64,000 nucleotides of DNA, taken from assembly GCA_031002005.1 (NCBI GenBank), contig CM061920.1:49268610-49332609 (forward strand), read 5' to 3'. Below, piece after piece: positions 23,578 through 35,944 of the stretch. The notes below the pieces were generated by a model, which made no database searches, had not been told where the DNA came from, and saw nothing but the letters and a program-made list of their open reading frames with translations. How positions within the stretch are numbered: position 1 is the stretch's first letter; every line of letters starts with the position of its first letter. This DNA comes from Vandiemenella viatica (Eukaryota > Arthropoda > Insecta > Orthoptera > Morabidae). The translations under genes and the position numbers were made by a program.

Positions 23578-24809
23578 GCTAAAGGACCATGCCAGAAGAA
23601 GTCTCGCAGTCGAACGCAACTTACTGATAAAGACACTGTCATCGTGCAACGTCATCAATTTTCGTTTGAAGAGTACGCCGATATGCATTTGGCGTATGGC
23701 GCTGCTGGACAAAACAGGGCCGAAGCAGTTAAGATTTACACGACTCGATTTCCTAACTGTGTGATTCCATTGGTCAACACTTTTGTGTTGGTTGACAGAA
23801 GGTTGAGGGAGACGGGAAGTATTGTTGTCCACAGGCCCGACGCCGGACGAAATCGGTTCAGGTGGAGTGTAGGATTTGAAGACAATGTCCTGGAAATGAT
23901 TGCTCATAATCCGAGGACAAGCTCTAGGGTCATTGCCAACGCATTGCAGATATGTCCAGTCTAAGTGATCCCTCAAATTCTCCGTTTAAATGCAGCCTTT
24001 CAATAGGGTCATTTTCGTTATTTTTTAATTACCAGGCCTCACATGCCACTGTTTTGGACCTCCTTCACGACGAAGGGTTACATCCCTTTCATTTTCAAAA
24101 GGTTCAAGATTTGGAGGAAGACGATTTTCCACTTCGAGTTCAGTTTTCACATTGGTACCTGCAGCAATGTAATGATTATCCAAACATTGAAAGGAAGGTG
24201 CTGTGGACGGATGAGGCGTGCTATACCAGGGAGAAGTGTTTTAATAGCCGAAACAGCCACATCTGGGATGTCGAAAATCCGCATGCAATTTTTGTCAAGT
24301 CATACCAACACAAATTTAGTGTTAACATTTGGGCGGCTATTTTGGGCGAGTTTATACTAGGCTCTGTTCTGCTTCCGCAACGTTTAAATGGCGCTTCTTA
24401 TTTAGCATTTCATGAAAACGTCCTTCTGTTGTACTTAGAAGACGTTCCTTTGGCAATTCGTAATGACATGTGGTTTCAACATGACGGCGCGCCGCCGCAT
24501 TTTGCAGTACCGGTACGTCAACACTTAGGTGCACTGTATCCTAACAGGTGGATTGGTCGAGGAGGCCCAATTCACTGGCCAGCTCGGTCACTAGACAACA
24601 ACCCATTGGATTTTTATCTCTGGGGAGCTGTCAAGGCCATTGATTATGAGACTGAAGTAGAAACAGAGGAAGAACTTTCGGCTAGGATAATTCTAGCTTT
24701 TGATGAAATTAGAGAAAGTTACAATTTTGGATGGCTCGCAAATTCAGTAACTCAGCATTGTCGTGCCGGTATTGCAGTTGAGGGAGGACACTTTGAGCAG
24801 TTGCTGTAA
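23578..24809 (+). CDS. Tc1/mariner-type DDE transposase with DUF4817-like N terminus
   Basis: The frame is open from 23578 to 23958 and, after a putative 77-nt intron, from 24036 to 24809. From about 23656 it reads FSFEEYADMHLAYG and EAVKIYTTRFPN, a DUF4817-type helix-turn-helix. A basic NRFRWS stretch and a second HTH follow. The catalytic core shows WTDEA, QHDGAPPH and SLDNNPLDFYLWG, with 36 residues between the last two aspartates. About 363 codons from 23644, normal for the superfamily. No in-frame ATG precedes 23644. The nearest ATG (23589) is one base out of frame, which suggests a small indel at the start. Otherwise it looks recently active. It would act in the nucleus on its own TIRs. 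Confidence 0.8.
23959..24035 (+). other. Putative 77-nt intron in the transposase
   Basis: Begins GTCTAAGT and ends TTAATTACCAG. It contains a stop immediately (TAA 23962). Its removal joins ...LQICP to ASHATVLDLLHDEG in frame, restoring the second helix-turn-helix. The donor is weak (GTCTAA), so an insertion plus shift is the alternative. Confidence 0.5.
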
Positions 24810-25384
24810 AATGTACGGACCCGTATTTTTTTGTTATTGTTGTTTATTGGGATACATTTTTACTACGGTTACTGTTGCGGGTTGACGTTTATTGTAGGTA
24901 AATCCCTGTTGGCTTTCAATGTTGCGACTGATAACGTCAAGTTGGAATGAAACTACTGTACAGTAATTTGGTTTGGTATCAGTGACAAAAGGGCTTTCAA
25001 TGAGTAACAGCTTGTTTAAACGGTAGAATAGTTTAATGTTCTTTTCTCCAAAAGTTTATTGTTTTATTGTTGCAAAATAGTAGCAAGGATATTAGCGTTA
25101 ATCAATAAAAATGTTGTGATCGAAATCTAGTGAAATACGATTACATGGAATAAAAGAAGCTTCTTTGCAACGAATAAATTAAGTTTACAGATATTTTTTT
25201 TTTTTTTTTTTTTTTTTTCGGTGCCAGTAACTAAACGATTTTTGTACAAAAATTAAAGATTAATCTAGCAAGCAGATCAACTAATTAAACAACAATTCCC
25301 ATAAAAAAGAATCCTCTAGCCCCACCACCGACTTCCCGAAAAATGTCGCGGATTACCGATCAATTCCGATTACGAACAAACAGT

Positions 25385-25727
25385 CCGCCCTAGTGGCTTC
25401 TAAAAAGAATGAAATTCTAGTACCTTGGCAGCGTAGTCGGTAAGATGGCAAACTCCCACCCTGAAGGTTGCGGGTTCGATCCCCCCTTCCGAAGAGAATT
25501 TTTCTTTTCGTTTTCTGTGGCGGTCGCATGCCTCGAGTACGCTTGGCAACACCGCCGGTGGAAGGCTGTTTGAATTCGCCCGCACAGCGCTTTTATTGGC
25601 CAACTTTAGCTGCGAATAACTCAAAAACGGTACGACTTTTACTAGATTTTTTTTGGTATTTATTTCGTTAGTGCAACGTCCCGAACACTGCCCTTACTCG
25701 CCGATGAGTGAATTTCTGACCACCCTG
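25385..25727. repeat. Right terminal inverted repeat
   Basis: Partner of 23221-23563, ends CCACCCTG before TA. Carries the + strand tRNA-like unit. Confidence 0.88.
25422..25493 (+). other. tRNA-like Pol III unit in right TIR
   Basis: A box CAGCGTAGTCGG (25429-25440), B box GGTTCGATCC (25473-25482), T-stem with 4 of 5 pairs (25470-25474 with 25482-25486), and a T5 tract at 25499-25503 fitting a Pol III terminator. The acceptor stem does not pair, so it is not a working tRNA. Transcription would run outward through the terminus. Confidence 0.65.
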
Positions 25728-26093
25728 TATATATATATTTACTACTTCAATAAGTGATATCATTATTGGAGAAGTATACAATTTGTGCCAAAACTGAGGG
25801 TAATGCAATGTTTCGAGTATCATTTTCGAATTCAGGAGGCAGAAATACATAAAGAAAACTTACTTTTGTGAAATAGTTTATTCGCTATTGCATAATGTTA
25901 TAGGGTATTATTTTTGTTCTTCCCCTACAAATATGTATAGAAATAGAGGCGGGAGTGTGCAACACTATCCTTGGAACTGTGATTATTATAGTTTTACATT
26001 ACACTGGTCTATATGGATTCATGCTGGTTGTGCTAATCATCCTTAAATTATTACTGATTTGATCTTACCATGGTCACCACTAGAATTACCAGG
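25728..26093. other. GART intron, no gene
   Basis: AT-rich, nothing recognised. Confidence 0.4.
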
Positions 26094-26601
26094 TGTTAAC
26101 TAATTAAAGTCACTCAAAGTTCGTCTGGCACACTGAATTGCACACAGATCGAATACTAAGGTTATCTTCAACCACGACTACACAAATCACACAGTTTGTC
26201 ATTAACACAGTTTTATTGCACTTAATTCTACAAAACAGTTACAATACACTGTAGTAAACCATCAGCTAATTAATTAGATCGGACTTCATACTCCTGATGA
26301 CTTCAGGGCTCATATGAACATCGACAGTCACTGCCGCTATAATAGTCACAAATATTATGACACTGGCTTACACTGTCCACAGTTCTACATTATTCTTGTG
26401 CCACACTTAAGACACCATAGGAATTGCCACAAAAGTTCATGACACCCTATCTTAAGCTGTTTAGACCACATTGCACTCGTTACACCAGCACAATGTGCGC
26501 CCTGCCGTCTTCACTGTTTTCTAGCGTCTCTCGCCATCTTGCAAAGATCGAACTCCCAGAGGCACGTATCGATATATTCCACATTCAGTAGTATCATTAC
26601 A
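26094..26601 (-). repeat. Possible solo LTR
   Basis: Begins TGTTAACTAA and ends ATCATTACA (TG...CA). The minus strand has AATAAA (complement of 26211-26216). Flanks CAGG and AGGG are not an exact duplication, so the call is weak. Confidence 0.35.
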
Positions 26602-28089
26602 AGGGGTCTATTAAAAACAAAGTATACAAAAATAAACAAAATATTTTCATTCAGTGTGAACGTCTATAACTAAACAAAGAAGAAGAAATTAGGTGTGGTG
26701 ACACAAAAAAAGAGACTAAATCTGACCACATGTGATTATAGCTGTAATTGAAAGTTTATAAAACATTAACCAGCATCATCCACCTTATTAATCATAGCCA
26801 GTCAAGAAAAAGTTTATAACAGTAGCAAGAAACAATGCATTAATGAAATTTAAAATTTGTAGAGAAAATAAATTCACATTCCAGAACTAAAAGTACTGTG
26901 GCAACAAGGCACACACATATGTGTAATAATTTGGTTCATATTTTAACCATATGAGACAGTAATGAGACTGGCATGTTCCTGCATTGGTAATGTGTCTTTT
27001 GTCATGTTTTCTCATCATATATTCTTGTAGTACCAGACTATTTGCCTACTTTCTGTATCCTTATTCAAATGTGCATGACTCTACAGGACAAAGAAATTAA
27101 GAAGTGAATATTATTACAAAAAAATTGACATTCTTTTTTCAAGTAACAAAAAATTTCACAGTCGGAGAAATAAAGCGATAACAATAAATGAAAAAATCGC
27201 TGAAGGCAATTTGAATACAATCAATCAAAGTGAAATGCTCTTGCAATCTGTGGCCACAACATGCAGCATACAACATGTTTTACATGAAATAGTTGGTCCC
27301 CGAAAATATTATGTATTTTGTCATCACAGCTGTCCTGTCCCCTTCTTGGTAAGTGTGGATTTACTTTTAGGATCCTTGTTTATGATAACTAGAATCTTAT
27401 ATTTTAAAAATCATTATTCATGGACTGCATAAAATTAAAACGAATTATGATGTAATTCTTCTTCACTAAAGCTGTAAGAGGGGAGACAGTTATCAAAATA
27501 AATAATTCTTTAGACTTCACAGCTTGGTGATTCATACTGTAAAAGGTATACAATTGCTGGATAGAGAAATTCTTATATAAGAAGCCAGGCAGTGGTGGCA
27601 AGTTAACTGGTAAATTAAATGGGAGTATAAATTGGGTACCAGACAACCACCATGACTTAATTTAAGATAGCACCATATTCCTCCTCCTCTTCCACCAATT
27701 CCCCACACCCTACCATTTGCACAGAACCATCGCTCACCAGAACTAAACTTTTAGTAGTTTGCAACATCATATTCGTTTTTTAATTTTTGTAACATTCTTT
27801 AATTTTTTTTTTAAATATATTGGTATATTATATATTCAAACAAAAGATAAAGAAATACTTTCTGCTGACAACTACCATATTTCTGCAATGGATTTCTATT
27901 AGGAAACAAAAGATGCTGAAATGCCGATACATGAAATAGGAGAAATACCACCACTTACCATAGGGAAAGATTCTTGTGGCACTGAGACATGGAAAAAACA
28001 AGTACACACAAAGAGCATGAAATTTTCAGGCATATTGCCCTTCTTAATACATATACATTTGTAAAATTCTAGCTGCTTACTTCTTGCTC
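26602..28089. other. GART intron, no gene
   Basis: AT-rich with no recognisable element. The short frames have no domains. Confidence 0.4.
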
Positions 28090-28600
28090 TTTTCCTTCTC
28101 ATCATAATGATCATTGTCATCATTTTCCAGCTCAAGTCTCCTGGGTGCTGGTCACGAGCAATCTCCGCTTCTTTCTGCCCATGAATAATTGATGTTCATG
28201 AACAGTATTCCAATCAAGCGCCAAATCTTCTATATCCTTCTTGATTTGGTCTATCCATTTCTATTTGGGCCTTCCCACACGTCTTTTACCTGGGATGTTC
28301 ATATTAAAGTAGGCCTTTGCTCTTCTTTCTTCCTCCATCCTTTGGACATGTCCATATCACCTCAGGTGATAATGTTGCAATGATTTTGCCACACTGATGT
28401 TTATACCGGCCTCTGCACGATTGATTTAATTCCTCACTTTGTCGTTTCATGTTCTCTAAAGCATGGTATGCAAAACTTAATTTCAAAGGCTTGAAGTTTA
28501 CTATTCTATTGTCATTTCTGGACAGGGTACATGTTTCTAGTGCATAAGTCAGTATGGTGTAAGCACCTTATAATTTGGGTAAATTCTAGTTTTCTTGGCT
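28090..28600 (-). mobile_element. LINE C-terminal fragment
   Basis: Minus-strand translation in broken frames gives TLSRNDNRIVNFKPLKLSFA and, downstream, a GRPK/W..QI.KDIEDL...W-like end, the usual C-terminal region of RTE/L2-type LINEs. No RT core remains. Confidence 0.4.
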
Positions 28601-29065
28601 ATAGAGCATAAGGGAGGGAGTAAGCTTGCCAGTAAACATAAAATTTTTCATATCGTAACTATAGGATATGAGAGAAACGTTTCAGGCAAAAGCCAATACT
28701 GCAACCTAACTCAGTAAATAAACTGATTTAAAACAGTAAAGTCACTCAACACACAATACAAGCTCTAAATAAACAATAAATAACCATTAAACTAACCTGA
28801 AATAGTGTAATCCATTATTATCCAATTTGTAAACAGTTGATTTTATGTTTTGTGATAATTTCACTAATTCTCAACACTTTTCGATGCAGTAAAGTAGTTT
28901 TATAATAATAATAATCAGAAAGAGAGTTGAATTCACTAAAATTCTGTAGTTTCAGGCCGTATAAATAGATTAAATACAATTTTAAACACTTTCAGCATTT
29001 AATAACCATACGTTTTCGATAATTTCCCGAACTAAAAAGTAAATTTCCTGAAAGAACGAAAAATC
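28601..29065. other. GART intron, no gene
   Basis: AT-rich; ends at the hAT duplication TAGTATAA (29066-29073). Confidence 0.4.
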
Positions 29066-29590
29066 TAGTATAACAGCGGTCGGCAACCTTTTAGCAGGCA
29101 AGGGCCACAAGATAGCAAAACAAAGTTAAGGCGGGGCCGCAAATACGCAGTAAAAATGCGAAAACTCTGTTTTAAAATTTTATTAATACAAATGAAGAAA
29201 AGTTACAAAATTGATCTTACATACTAAATTCAGTGTGACATTTGAGGTTGCATTTGACTGGCTGTTTTTGTATATCAGCTTTTATGTTAGAAGTTGAAAT
29301 ACCGTACGTAATATATCTCTCAAATGCTCATCGGTGAGACGAGAAGCGTAGTTACCTTTTCGATAATTGACGATTGAAAAAGTTTGCTCACATAAATAAG
29401 TGCTTCTAAAAATTTAAATAAAGTGCTGAGCAAACTTTTTCAATTCCACAAAATCAGACGGCAAGCTACCATAAAATTTGACTATATCATTTATCTCGTA
29501 AAAGGCGTTTTTTAGACTCTCATTGGATTGAAGTTCAATCACATTTATTTGTAAATTACTGGTACATTCTCAACATCGCATGAAAAATGA

Positions 29591-32060
29591 TTAGCAAAAA
29601 TCTTCAGTTTGTTCGAAACCTTCTCGAACACCAAATCTGTCGCTTAATTGACCTTGTAACTCCATTAAAATGTCTTTTATTTTCTCATTATCCCAATTAA
29701 AATAAATGCCAGCTTCCTTGACAGGCTTTAGACAATTCTGGAAGTGATCTAATTTTTTTTCATCAATATGTTTTTGAAGAGCCATTTTTTAGTTTGGAAC
29801 GCCTTTATGTCTGTATGCATGTCAGATATTAGTTTGTTTTTCCCTTGAGGCTTCATATTCAGCGTATTTAATTCAGGATTTAAATCTGTCAAAAATCCAA
29901 GATCTATTAACCATTGAGGGTCTGTTAGCTCTGGAACAGATTTACCTTGTAACAATTCGCTAAGCTCCCTGTTACATATCACTTTTTATTGTATATAAAG
30001 TAAAGGATTAGAATATTTTTCCATTTCTTGGGATGTCCACTGTATGTTCGAAAGATAAGGGTGAAAGGCAAGGATTTGACGCTTCAGTGAAGGGCAGTCT
30101 GGTTGGCGCCTTTTGGGCAGAATGGTAAGAGGATTAGGGGTTTTTGTCAGGCAGGATTCCTTCCTCCCGAAGGAGGCATCGGCTTTCGAAGATTGCCGAA
30201 ACTTAACGTGGCCAAGAGAAACTACAGAATCACATGACGTCAGATGGTCAGCCAATCACAGGGAACATAGTACTAAGATTCGGGGAATTTTATGTTCTAT
30301 GTCGTCTTCGAGCCACAAGAGGCGGAGTTAGAGTTTACCTCCGTGGCGGCAGAAAAGGAGTAGTACACTTCCTTCCAGTCGGGAGGACAGACAACGTCAC
30401 GTCCATTCCGGAGCCCAGACGAGTCGCTGGCAACTTGGGGTCCATGTGTGCTGGGCTGACTTGTGTCCTGGAGACTATCTGAGGCGCACTTCTAACTTGC
30501 GACTTGCCGCGTACTGCTGGCGTGGCCAGTTACAACGATCGACCAGGTGGTCATCTCCGCCCAGCGCTACCTGCCGTGGAACGGTAATGTGTTTCTACGT
30601 AGCCATTCAGCCTGCAACTCCCTTTGAAACTGTACCCTTAAGCGCATCTGAGATTAAGATCCTTGCTCTGATCTGATAAAACCACTGAGCTAGACTGTGT
30701 AACTGTCGAATGACAGGTTAATCATTCGTGGCGTCCCAACCCATTAAAATTCATTACTGTTTACTATCATCATAACTGGTAACATACTTTGTATTAGAAT
30801 AATTGTGAGATTTTTAAAGTACAACTATACTTGTTTGCTTGCATTTAAAGGGCTCATTGTACGTCTGAGCGTTGCTTAGAAAATTGCACAACCTCTTGTT
30901 TATTAACGTAATGGTAAATACGCTCAGATTTGTAGATGCCATTGTAAAAATCTTTATTAAAATGTCTTTTTGTGACAGTTTTCAAATCCCAGAATCATCC
31001 AATTCTCATTTGAATAATTTACATTTTGATATTCAATTATAGTATCCTGTATAGCGTAATTAATTAAGAATTAATTACCCCCCCCCCCTGGTGATACGCT
31101 ACAACCTTTCTGATTCATCATTCATAAATGTGCTGATTTCTTTTCTGAGATCGAAAAATCTTTTCAGTACTGCACCTCTACTTAACCATCTTACTTCTGA
31201 ATAATAAAGGACATCTTGATGATCTGCTTCGATTTCTGATAGAAACTTACAGAATTGAGGATGTGTCAACCCATTATTTCTGATATAGTTTATAGTGGAT
31301 ATCACGATGACCATTACTTTTCTCCATGAAACGACTTTGGAACATAACGCTTCTTCGTGGATCATGCAATAAAAAAATAACGGAATTTCACATCCTATCT
31401 CTGCCAATTTTGTATTAATTCTACCCACCAGCCTTTGTTTTGCCCACTCATGTTTCTACCTCTGTCAGTTGTTAGACTTACCAATTTTTCCCACGTTGTT
31501 TGCATTGACGTTATTACCTGTTCTAAGTGACAAAACAAATCTTGCCCCATAGTCGTTCCCTTCAAAATACATAACTGTAAAAGTTCCTCACACACGTTGA
31601 AGCACTTATCAGTTCCAAGAACAAATATTAGAAGCTAGGCAGTATCTGACTCATCATTACTTTCTTCGGTAGCTAAGGAGAACCATTCAAATAGTTGTGC
31701 TTTTTCCCCAAATTTTTCGGATAAATTAGCGTCCAAATCTTCAATGCGCCGGGTACAAGTTCTGGCAGATAAGCTTATATTTTCAAATTTCTTTTTTTTG
31801 ATCTGGGCATACCTCTCCAGCCGTAACTAAGGCACATTGTTTTATTAATTCGCTGTAGCTAAACGGTTGCCCAGACTTGGCAAGTGTTTCCGCCACACTT
31901 AAACTCGCACGTATATTTGACTCATTACTTGGAATTTGCACCTTAAAAACACTTTATTGGTTCTTGAATGAGTTGATTTTGTTTTTCCTGAAATCACCAG
32001 CTAGGCACGTAAATTTTGCTTTATGCTCGGTATCGTAGAGAAGTTTAATGTTATATTCCT
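29591..32060 (-). pseudogene. hAT transposase, broken
   Basis: Read on the minus strand: a degenerate N-terminal part near 32060-31620 (AEHKAKFTCL, then ...KSGQPFSYSELIKQC), then TTDRGRNMSG (31490-31460), IHEEALCSKV (31360), SEVRWLSRGAVLKRFFDLR (31200-31140). After the LTR insertion come KSVPELTDPQWL (29940) and NTLNMKPQGKNKLISDMH. This order matches the transposase from which the GTF2IRD2/ZBED5 group of host proteins derives. Several stops and a one-base frame slip at the insertion site are visible, so it is dead. Confidence 0.75.
29948..31103. repeat. Solo LTR inside the hAT element
   Basis: Starts TGTAACAATTCGC and ends GATACGCTACA, with ACCT on both sides (29944-29947 and 31104-31107). 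Removing it rejoins the two transposase parts (next to KGKSVPEL). 1156 bp, with a GC-rich CpG-containing middle, TATATAAAG near 29993 and TGACGTCAG near 30236. The frames inside it are not related to any protein I know. Confidence 0.75.
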
Positions 32061-32072
32061 TTTGTATAGCAC

Positions 32073-32109
<37 letters not shown>

Positions 32110-32744
32110 TATTAAGCATAGCGGCTTTCCATTGCAATTAATAATAACAAGTACAAATTTGCCAATGCATCGTTAAACATTCAATTTTTTTCAATTAACT
32201 TCTTCTTTTTTGTAGCCAATAGTAAAACTTCTAACCAACAATGCCAAATACATGCTGTAAGAATAAAAACAGTGTTGGAAACATGTCACTTAATTTCGAT
32301 ATGTAACTGTATGAATTATCAATATCTCACACTTACCGAACTGTAAACTAAATAGTAGGTACTCGTAGGTCACATAACAATAACTAAATCGTAGGTACAG
32401 GACCGCGGCGGCGGCGTGCACACATGAAATAACTTGTTTCACTCAATGACACAGCCAGCGCGGACGGAGGGTGGGCGAGCGAGAGAAGATTATTGTCAAT
32501 GCTGATCGCTTGAATCATAGGAGAGAGTGGGAGAATCGTTCCCGCTCGGACTTGTACTGCTCTGTTCGTGTAGTTCATTCGCTGCGCTGTTAGATCGCGT
32601 TCACTCTTTTATGCATTTATATTTTATTTTTTTATAATATGGGCTTTCAATATGATTTTTATAAGACGGACACGGGCCGCAAATAGAGAGGTCATGGGCC
32701 GCATGCGGCCCGCGGGCCGCGCGTTGCCGACCGCTGTAGTATAA

Positions 32745-33689
32745 CATATTAAAATTTCAAAACATTCAATGAAGTAGAACGAATATTAAATTAATTTTCA
32801 AGTGATTATGTTGTAAACCAAAACGTGGTTGTTTTCAAAATTAAACAGTAATTAAACTAAGCCACTTCTGTAAACAAAACAAATTTTAAAACACATAACT
32901 AAATAAAAGAAAAATTCAGAGAATAATACCTTTTCAATAGAAGCTACATTTTAATAATTATTTACAAGAAAGCTAGCTAATTTAGAATTATAGTCATAAT
33001 ACTTTTTATAAACCTTAAGGTTCAGGCTTCTCACTGATAAACTTTGAACACTAATAGTTACATTTTGTCAGACTATTTTTTGGTAAACAGTAGGTCACCG
33101 TTAGTATGCGGCTGAGGGTATATAGGTAGTGACTCAGGCCATCTGGCTGTCTTCCAATTTGTTCTTTCATCTTGTGTCTTTTGTCTTTATCCGGGAACCT
33201 TTTGCTGAGTAAACATGCGCTAGTGTGTTTCATCATGTAGTGTGGGTGTCGATTAAGCCAAGATGATTTCCGGAAACAGTTGAACCACTCTATAGACACC
33301 TCATGGCCATGTAAATTTTCTCTCGGGGTTAGTCGGGTACTCTTCCTCTTCATAACTTGTGATTTTTTGAGACGTTTAGTTTGATAGCCAATTCGACTGT
33401 AAATGCTATTTTTCAAATGTGACTGTGAAATAAACTTAAAATTTTTCATCAATTGGATTTTTTACATACTTTCATAGCGAATACTAACCTTTCCTCAGCT
33501 TTTGGTTTAAATAAGCTTTGTGGCGGCCGATACGCTTTACAGTTGAGCTATCCTGGTAGATACATGGTCATTTAAATTTATTAAAGCAAATGTAGTAGAA
33601 CTTTCAACAAGTCAAAATGCAGTTAAGGTGACTAAACTGATACTACACCCTGGTATACTGGTTTAGTTCCTTACAATGGGGATGTGATA
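32745..33689. other. Unassigned, includes a 133-codon minus frame
   Basis: 33452-33051 is an open minus frame (133 codons) rich in basic residues and H, Y and S. I recognise no family and give it no function. The rest is AT-rich. Confidence 0.3.
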
Positions 33690-34641
33690 GGTTTTGAATA
33701 GTGTATGTTTACACTTCTGGGAACTTCTTGTCCCACAACAGAGTTCTCACCTTCTTATAAAATACTGCTGCATTATCATTTCTGTTGGTAATATCACATT
33801 TACTGGTGTTGTCTTCACTCAGATTATAGCCAAGATATTTGAATTAGTCAACATTTTGTAGTTGTTGGTTGTTTAGGTAAATATTCACATTGGAAGTCCC
33901 TGTTCCTGTGGCTATGACCACTGTCTTACTCTGACTGATTTTCATTCCTTACTACTCAAACAGCTTGTTCCAAGACTCCAAGTTCTCTTGCACCTCTTCT
34001 GCACTTTCACCCCAAATCATAACATCATCAGCTATTACTAGGGCTTTTGTTTCTTTACCACACACTTCTTTCAATTTCTTCAAGTTGTCATCCATCACAG
34101 CAATGAGGTGTAGGGGTGACAGAGTACTGCTCTGTTGTACTCCTCTTCTCGTCTCAAACCACTTGCTCTCTCTGTTGCCTATTTGCACACAGGCTTTTCT
34201 GTTTTTATACAGCATTTTTATCTTGTTGATTAAGGATTCTGGTACCTTTCTTCATTCTAGGCAATCCCAAATTTTTGACCTTGCAATGCTATCTTAGGCC
34301 TTTCAGACATCAAGGAAGACCATGATGATTTCCTTACCCCTTTCTAGATGTTTTTTGCTACAAAGATCAAGTCTGTTGTGCTTCTTCCTGGTCTGAAACC
34401 ATGTTGCTCATCATCTAATAAGATTTCCAGATTTCTTTGTAACCTTTTCTCAATCATTTTTTCCAAGGTCTTCAATCCATGGGAAAGAAGTTTGATTTCG
34501 TGATAATTTCCACACTTTTTTACTTTTGCCCTTTTTAAATTGGGTATTATTTCACCCTTAGTCCAATCCTCTGGGATCTTATTGTCCTTCCAAGTGGTAT
34601 TTAACAACCTATACAGCCACTGGATCCCATTCATCCCAGCT

Positions 34642-35944
34642 ATAAACTATTGGAGTGGATGACTAAGTGATTTGATGGGTGGAAGAATTTTTAAAATATA
34701 GAAAACAGAAAGTTTGGTAGGAAATGCCAAATCAAAAGAAATAGAAGTAGAAATGGTAGTGTCACAGGGTAGTGTAGTGGAACCATTGCTATTCATTGTT
34801 TTAATGAATAATTGTGTTGATTGTTTACTATCAGAAATTAGGTTGTTTGTTGATGACATAATGTTATATAAAAGGATAAACGGTAGAGGACTGTAAGCAG
34901 TTGCAGGGTGGTCTGGACAGGATATCTAGTTGGGTTGGTAAACATGGGTTGAAGATAAATGCAAAGAAGAATCAGCTTATTAAAATAAAAAAAAGTAAAG
35001 GTTGATTATGATTATAAGGTGGGGCAAGAATTGCTTGTTGAAGACTTGAAATGTAAATATCGTGGCATTACATTTGATAACAAGCTTAACTGGGCAGGAC
35101 TTATTGGAAAGCTAGTAGGAAAAAGTTTCAAAATTCTGTACTTGTTGGAGAGAGTGATGAGGAGATATACGAGAGAAGTAAAGGAATTGGGTTACAAAAC
35201 TTTAGTCAGACCATTTCTTGAATAGGGTAGTGTAGTATGGTACCCACATTTTGAGTATCAAATACAGGAGTTGGAGAGGGTGCAAAAAAGGGCTGCTAGA
35301 TTTGTTTCTGGAAATTATCATAGAATGCAATCAGTAACAAATATGATAAAAGAGCTGGTACAAGATTCACTGCAAGACAGGAGGAGGGTGAAGAGGGTCA
35401 TGGGAGTGTACAAGCAGGAGCATAGCTATCGGAAGGCTATGCACCGGGGCCCCCAAGCTCAGGGGGCCCAAACTCAGCACAGGTGAGGCCCCCTAAAGCT
35501 CAAGGAGCCCCTGCCAGCATGCCAGCAAACCTCACAAGATTAGGTAGAGCTTAAAATATATATATATTCACCCCTCTGGCCTAAGGGGCCAAAATATTTT
35601 TTTTGCACTGGGACCCTTGTTAAGCTAGCTATGCCACTGTGTACAAGGAGTATATTTGTGATGAGGCATGGAAAGATATTTGTGTAAAAATGAATAGTAG
35701 TGCATGACCACAAGCTGGCACTCGATTTCAAGTCAGATTCTGTTTTTTAGGTAAGGGTGTCAGGGATTGGAATAAATTACAAAGAGAAATTATGAATAAT
35801 TTACCAAAAATGTTGAAAGAATTTAAAGTTAAAATTTGTAGAGGCCAAATGTAGGTGGTGCAAGAAAGGGGGAAGATGGGTCTGTAGAGATATTGCCACC
35901 AGAGCATGTGCTCCTTAGCAATTTAATTAAATATTATTATTTTT
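34642..35944 (+). mobile_element. 5'-truncated jockey/CR1-like LINE inside another LINE
   Basis: Flanked by ATCCCAGCT on both sides (34633-34641 and 35945-35953), a 9-bp duplication. Broken + frames match the 51318-53594 protein: VSQGSVVEPLLFIVLMNN, FVDDIMLYKRI, DNKLNWAGLIGK, RVQKRAARFVSGNYHRMQS and FKVKICRGQM at the end. The 3' end has the family hairpin GAGC-ATGT-GCTC (35902-35913) and an AATTTAATTAAAT tail. A hAT MITE is inserted at 35415. Confidence 0.82.
35415..35639. mobile_element. hAT MITE, 225 bp
   Basis: The left end CAGGAGCATAGCTATC matches the complement of the right end GCTAGCTATGCCACTG. TGTACAAG flanks both sides (35407-35414 and 35640-35647). The interior has GGGGCCCCC blocks. 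No coding. It splits the RT remnant between VMGVYK and the EAWKD-like part. Confidence 0.85.

Larger units (their letters stand above)
23221..25727 (+). mobile_element. Tc1/mariner-superfamily transposon with long inverted repeats
   Basis: 2507 bp, between TA dinucleotides. Left end CAGGGTGATCAGAAATTC, right end its near complement GAATTTCTGACCACCCTG. The inverted repeats run 343 bp each (23221-23563 and 25385-25727), far longer than the 20-200 bp common for the superfamily. A single transposase gene lies between them, then a T-run of about 26 at 25194-25219. Each repeat carries a tRNA-like Pol III unit reading outward. Confidence 0.88.
29074..32736 (-). mobile_element. hAT element (ZBED5/GTF2IRD2-like), split by a solo LTR
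   Basis: Both ends begin CAGCGGTCGGCAAC (the right end as its complement GTTGCCGACCGCTG). TAGTATAA flanks both sides (29066-29073 and 32737-32744), an 8-bp hAT duplication. GC-rich GGGCCGC blocks lie inside both ends. The minus-strand transposase remnant runs about 32060-29590 and is interrupted by the LTR at 29948-31103. A T-run of over 40 lies at 32066-32106. Confidence 0.88.

Noticed and set aside
25422..25493. Functional tRNA gene
   Set aside because: Box A and B are good, but acceptor bases 25422-25428 do not pair with 25487-25493.
30113..30676. Overlapping + frames in the GC-rich block
   Set aside because: They lie within the solo LTR 29948-31103 and match no family.
33051..33452. 133-codon minus frame
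   Set aside because: Open and not inside a known element, but no family, splice context or repeat partner recognised; length is possible by chance.
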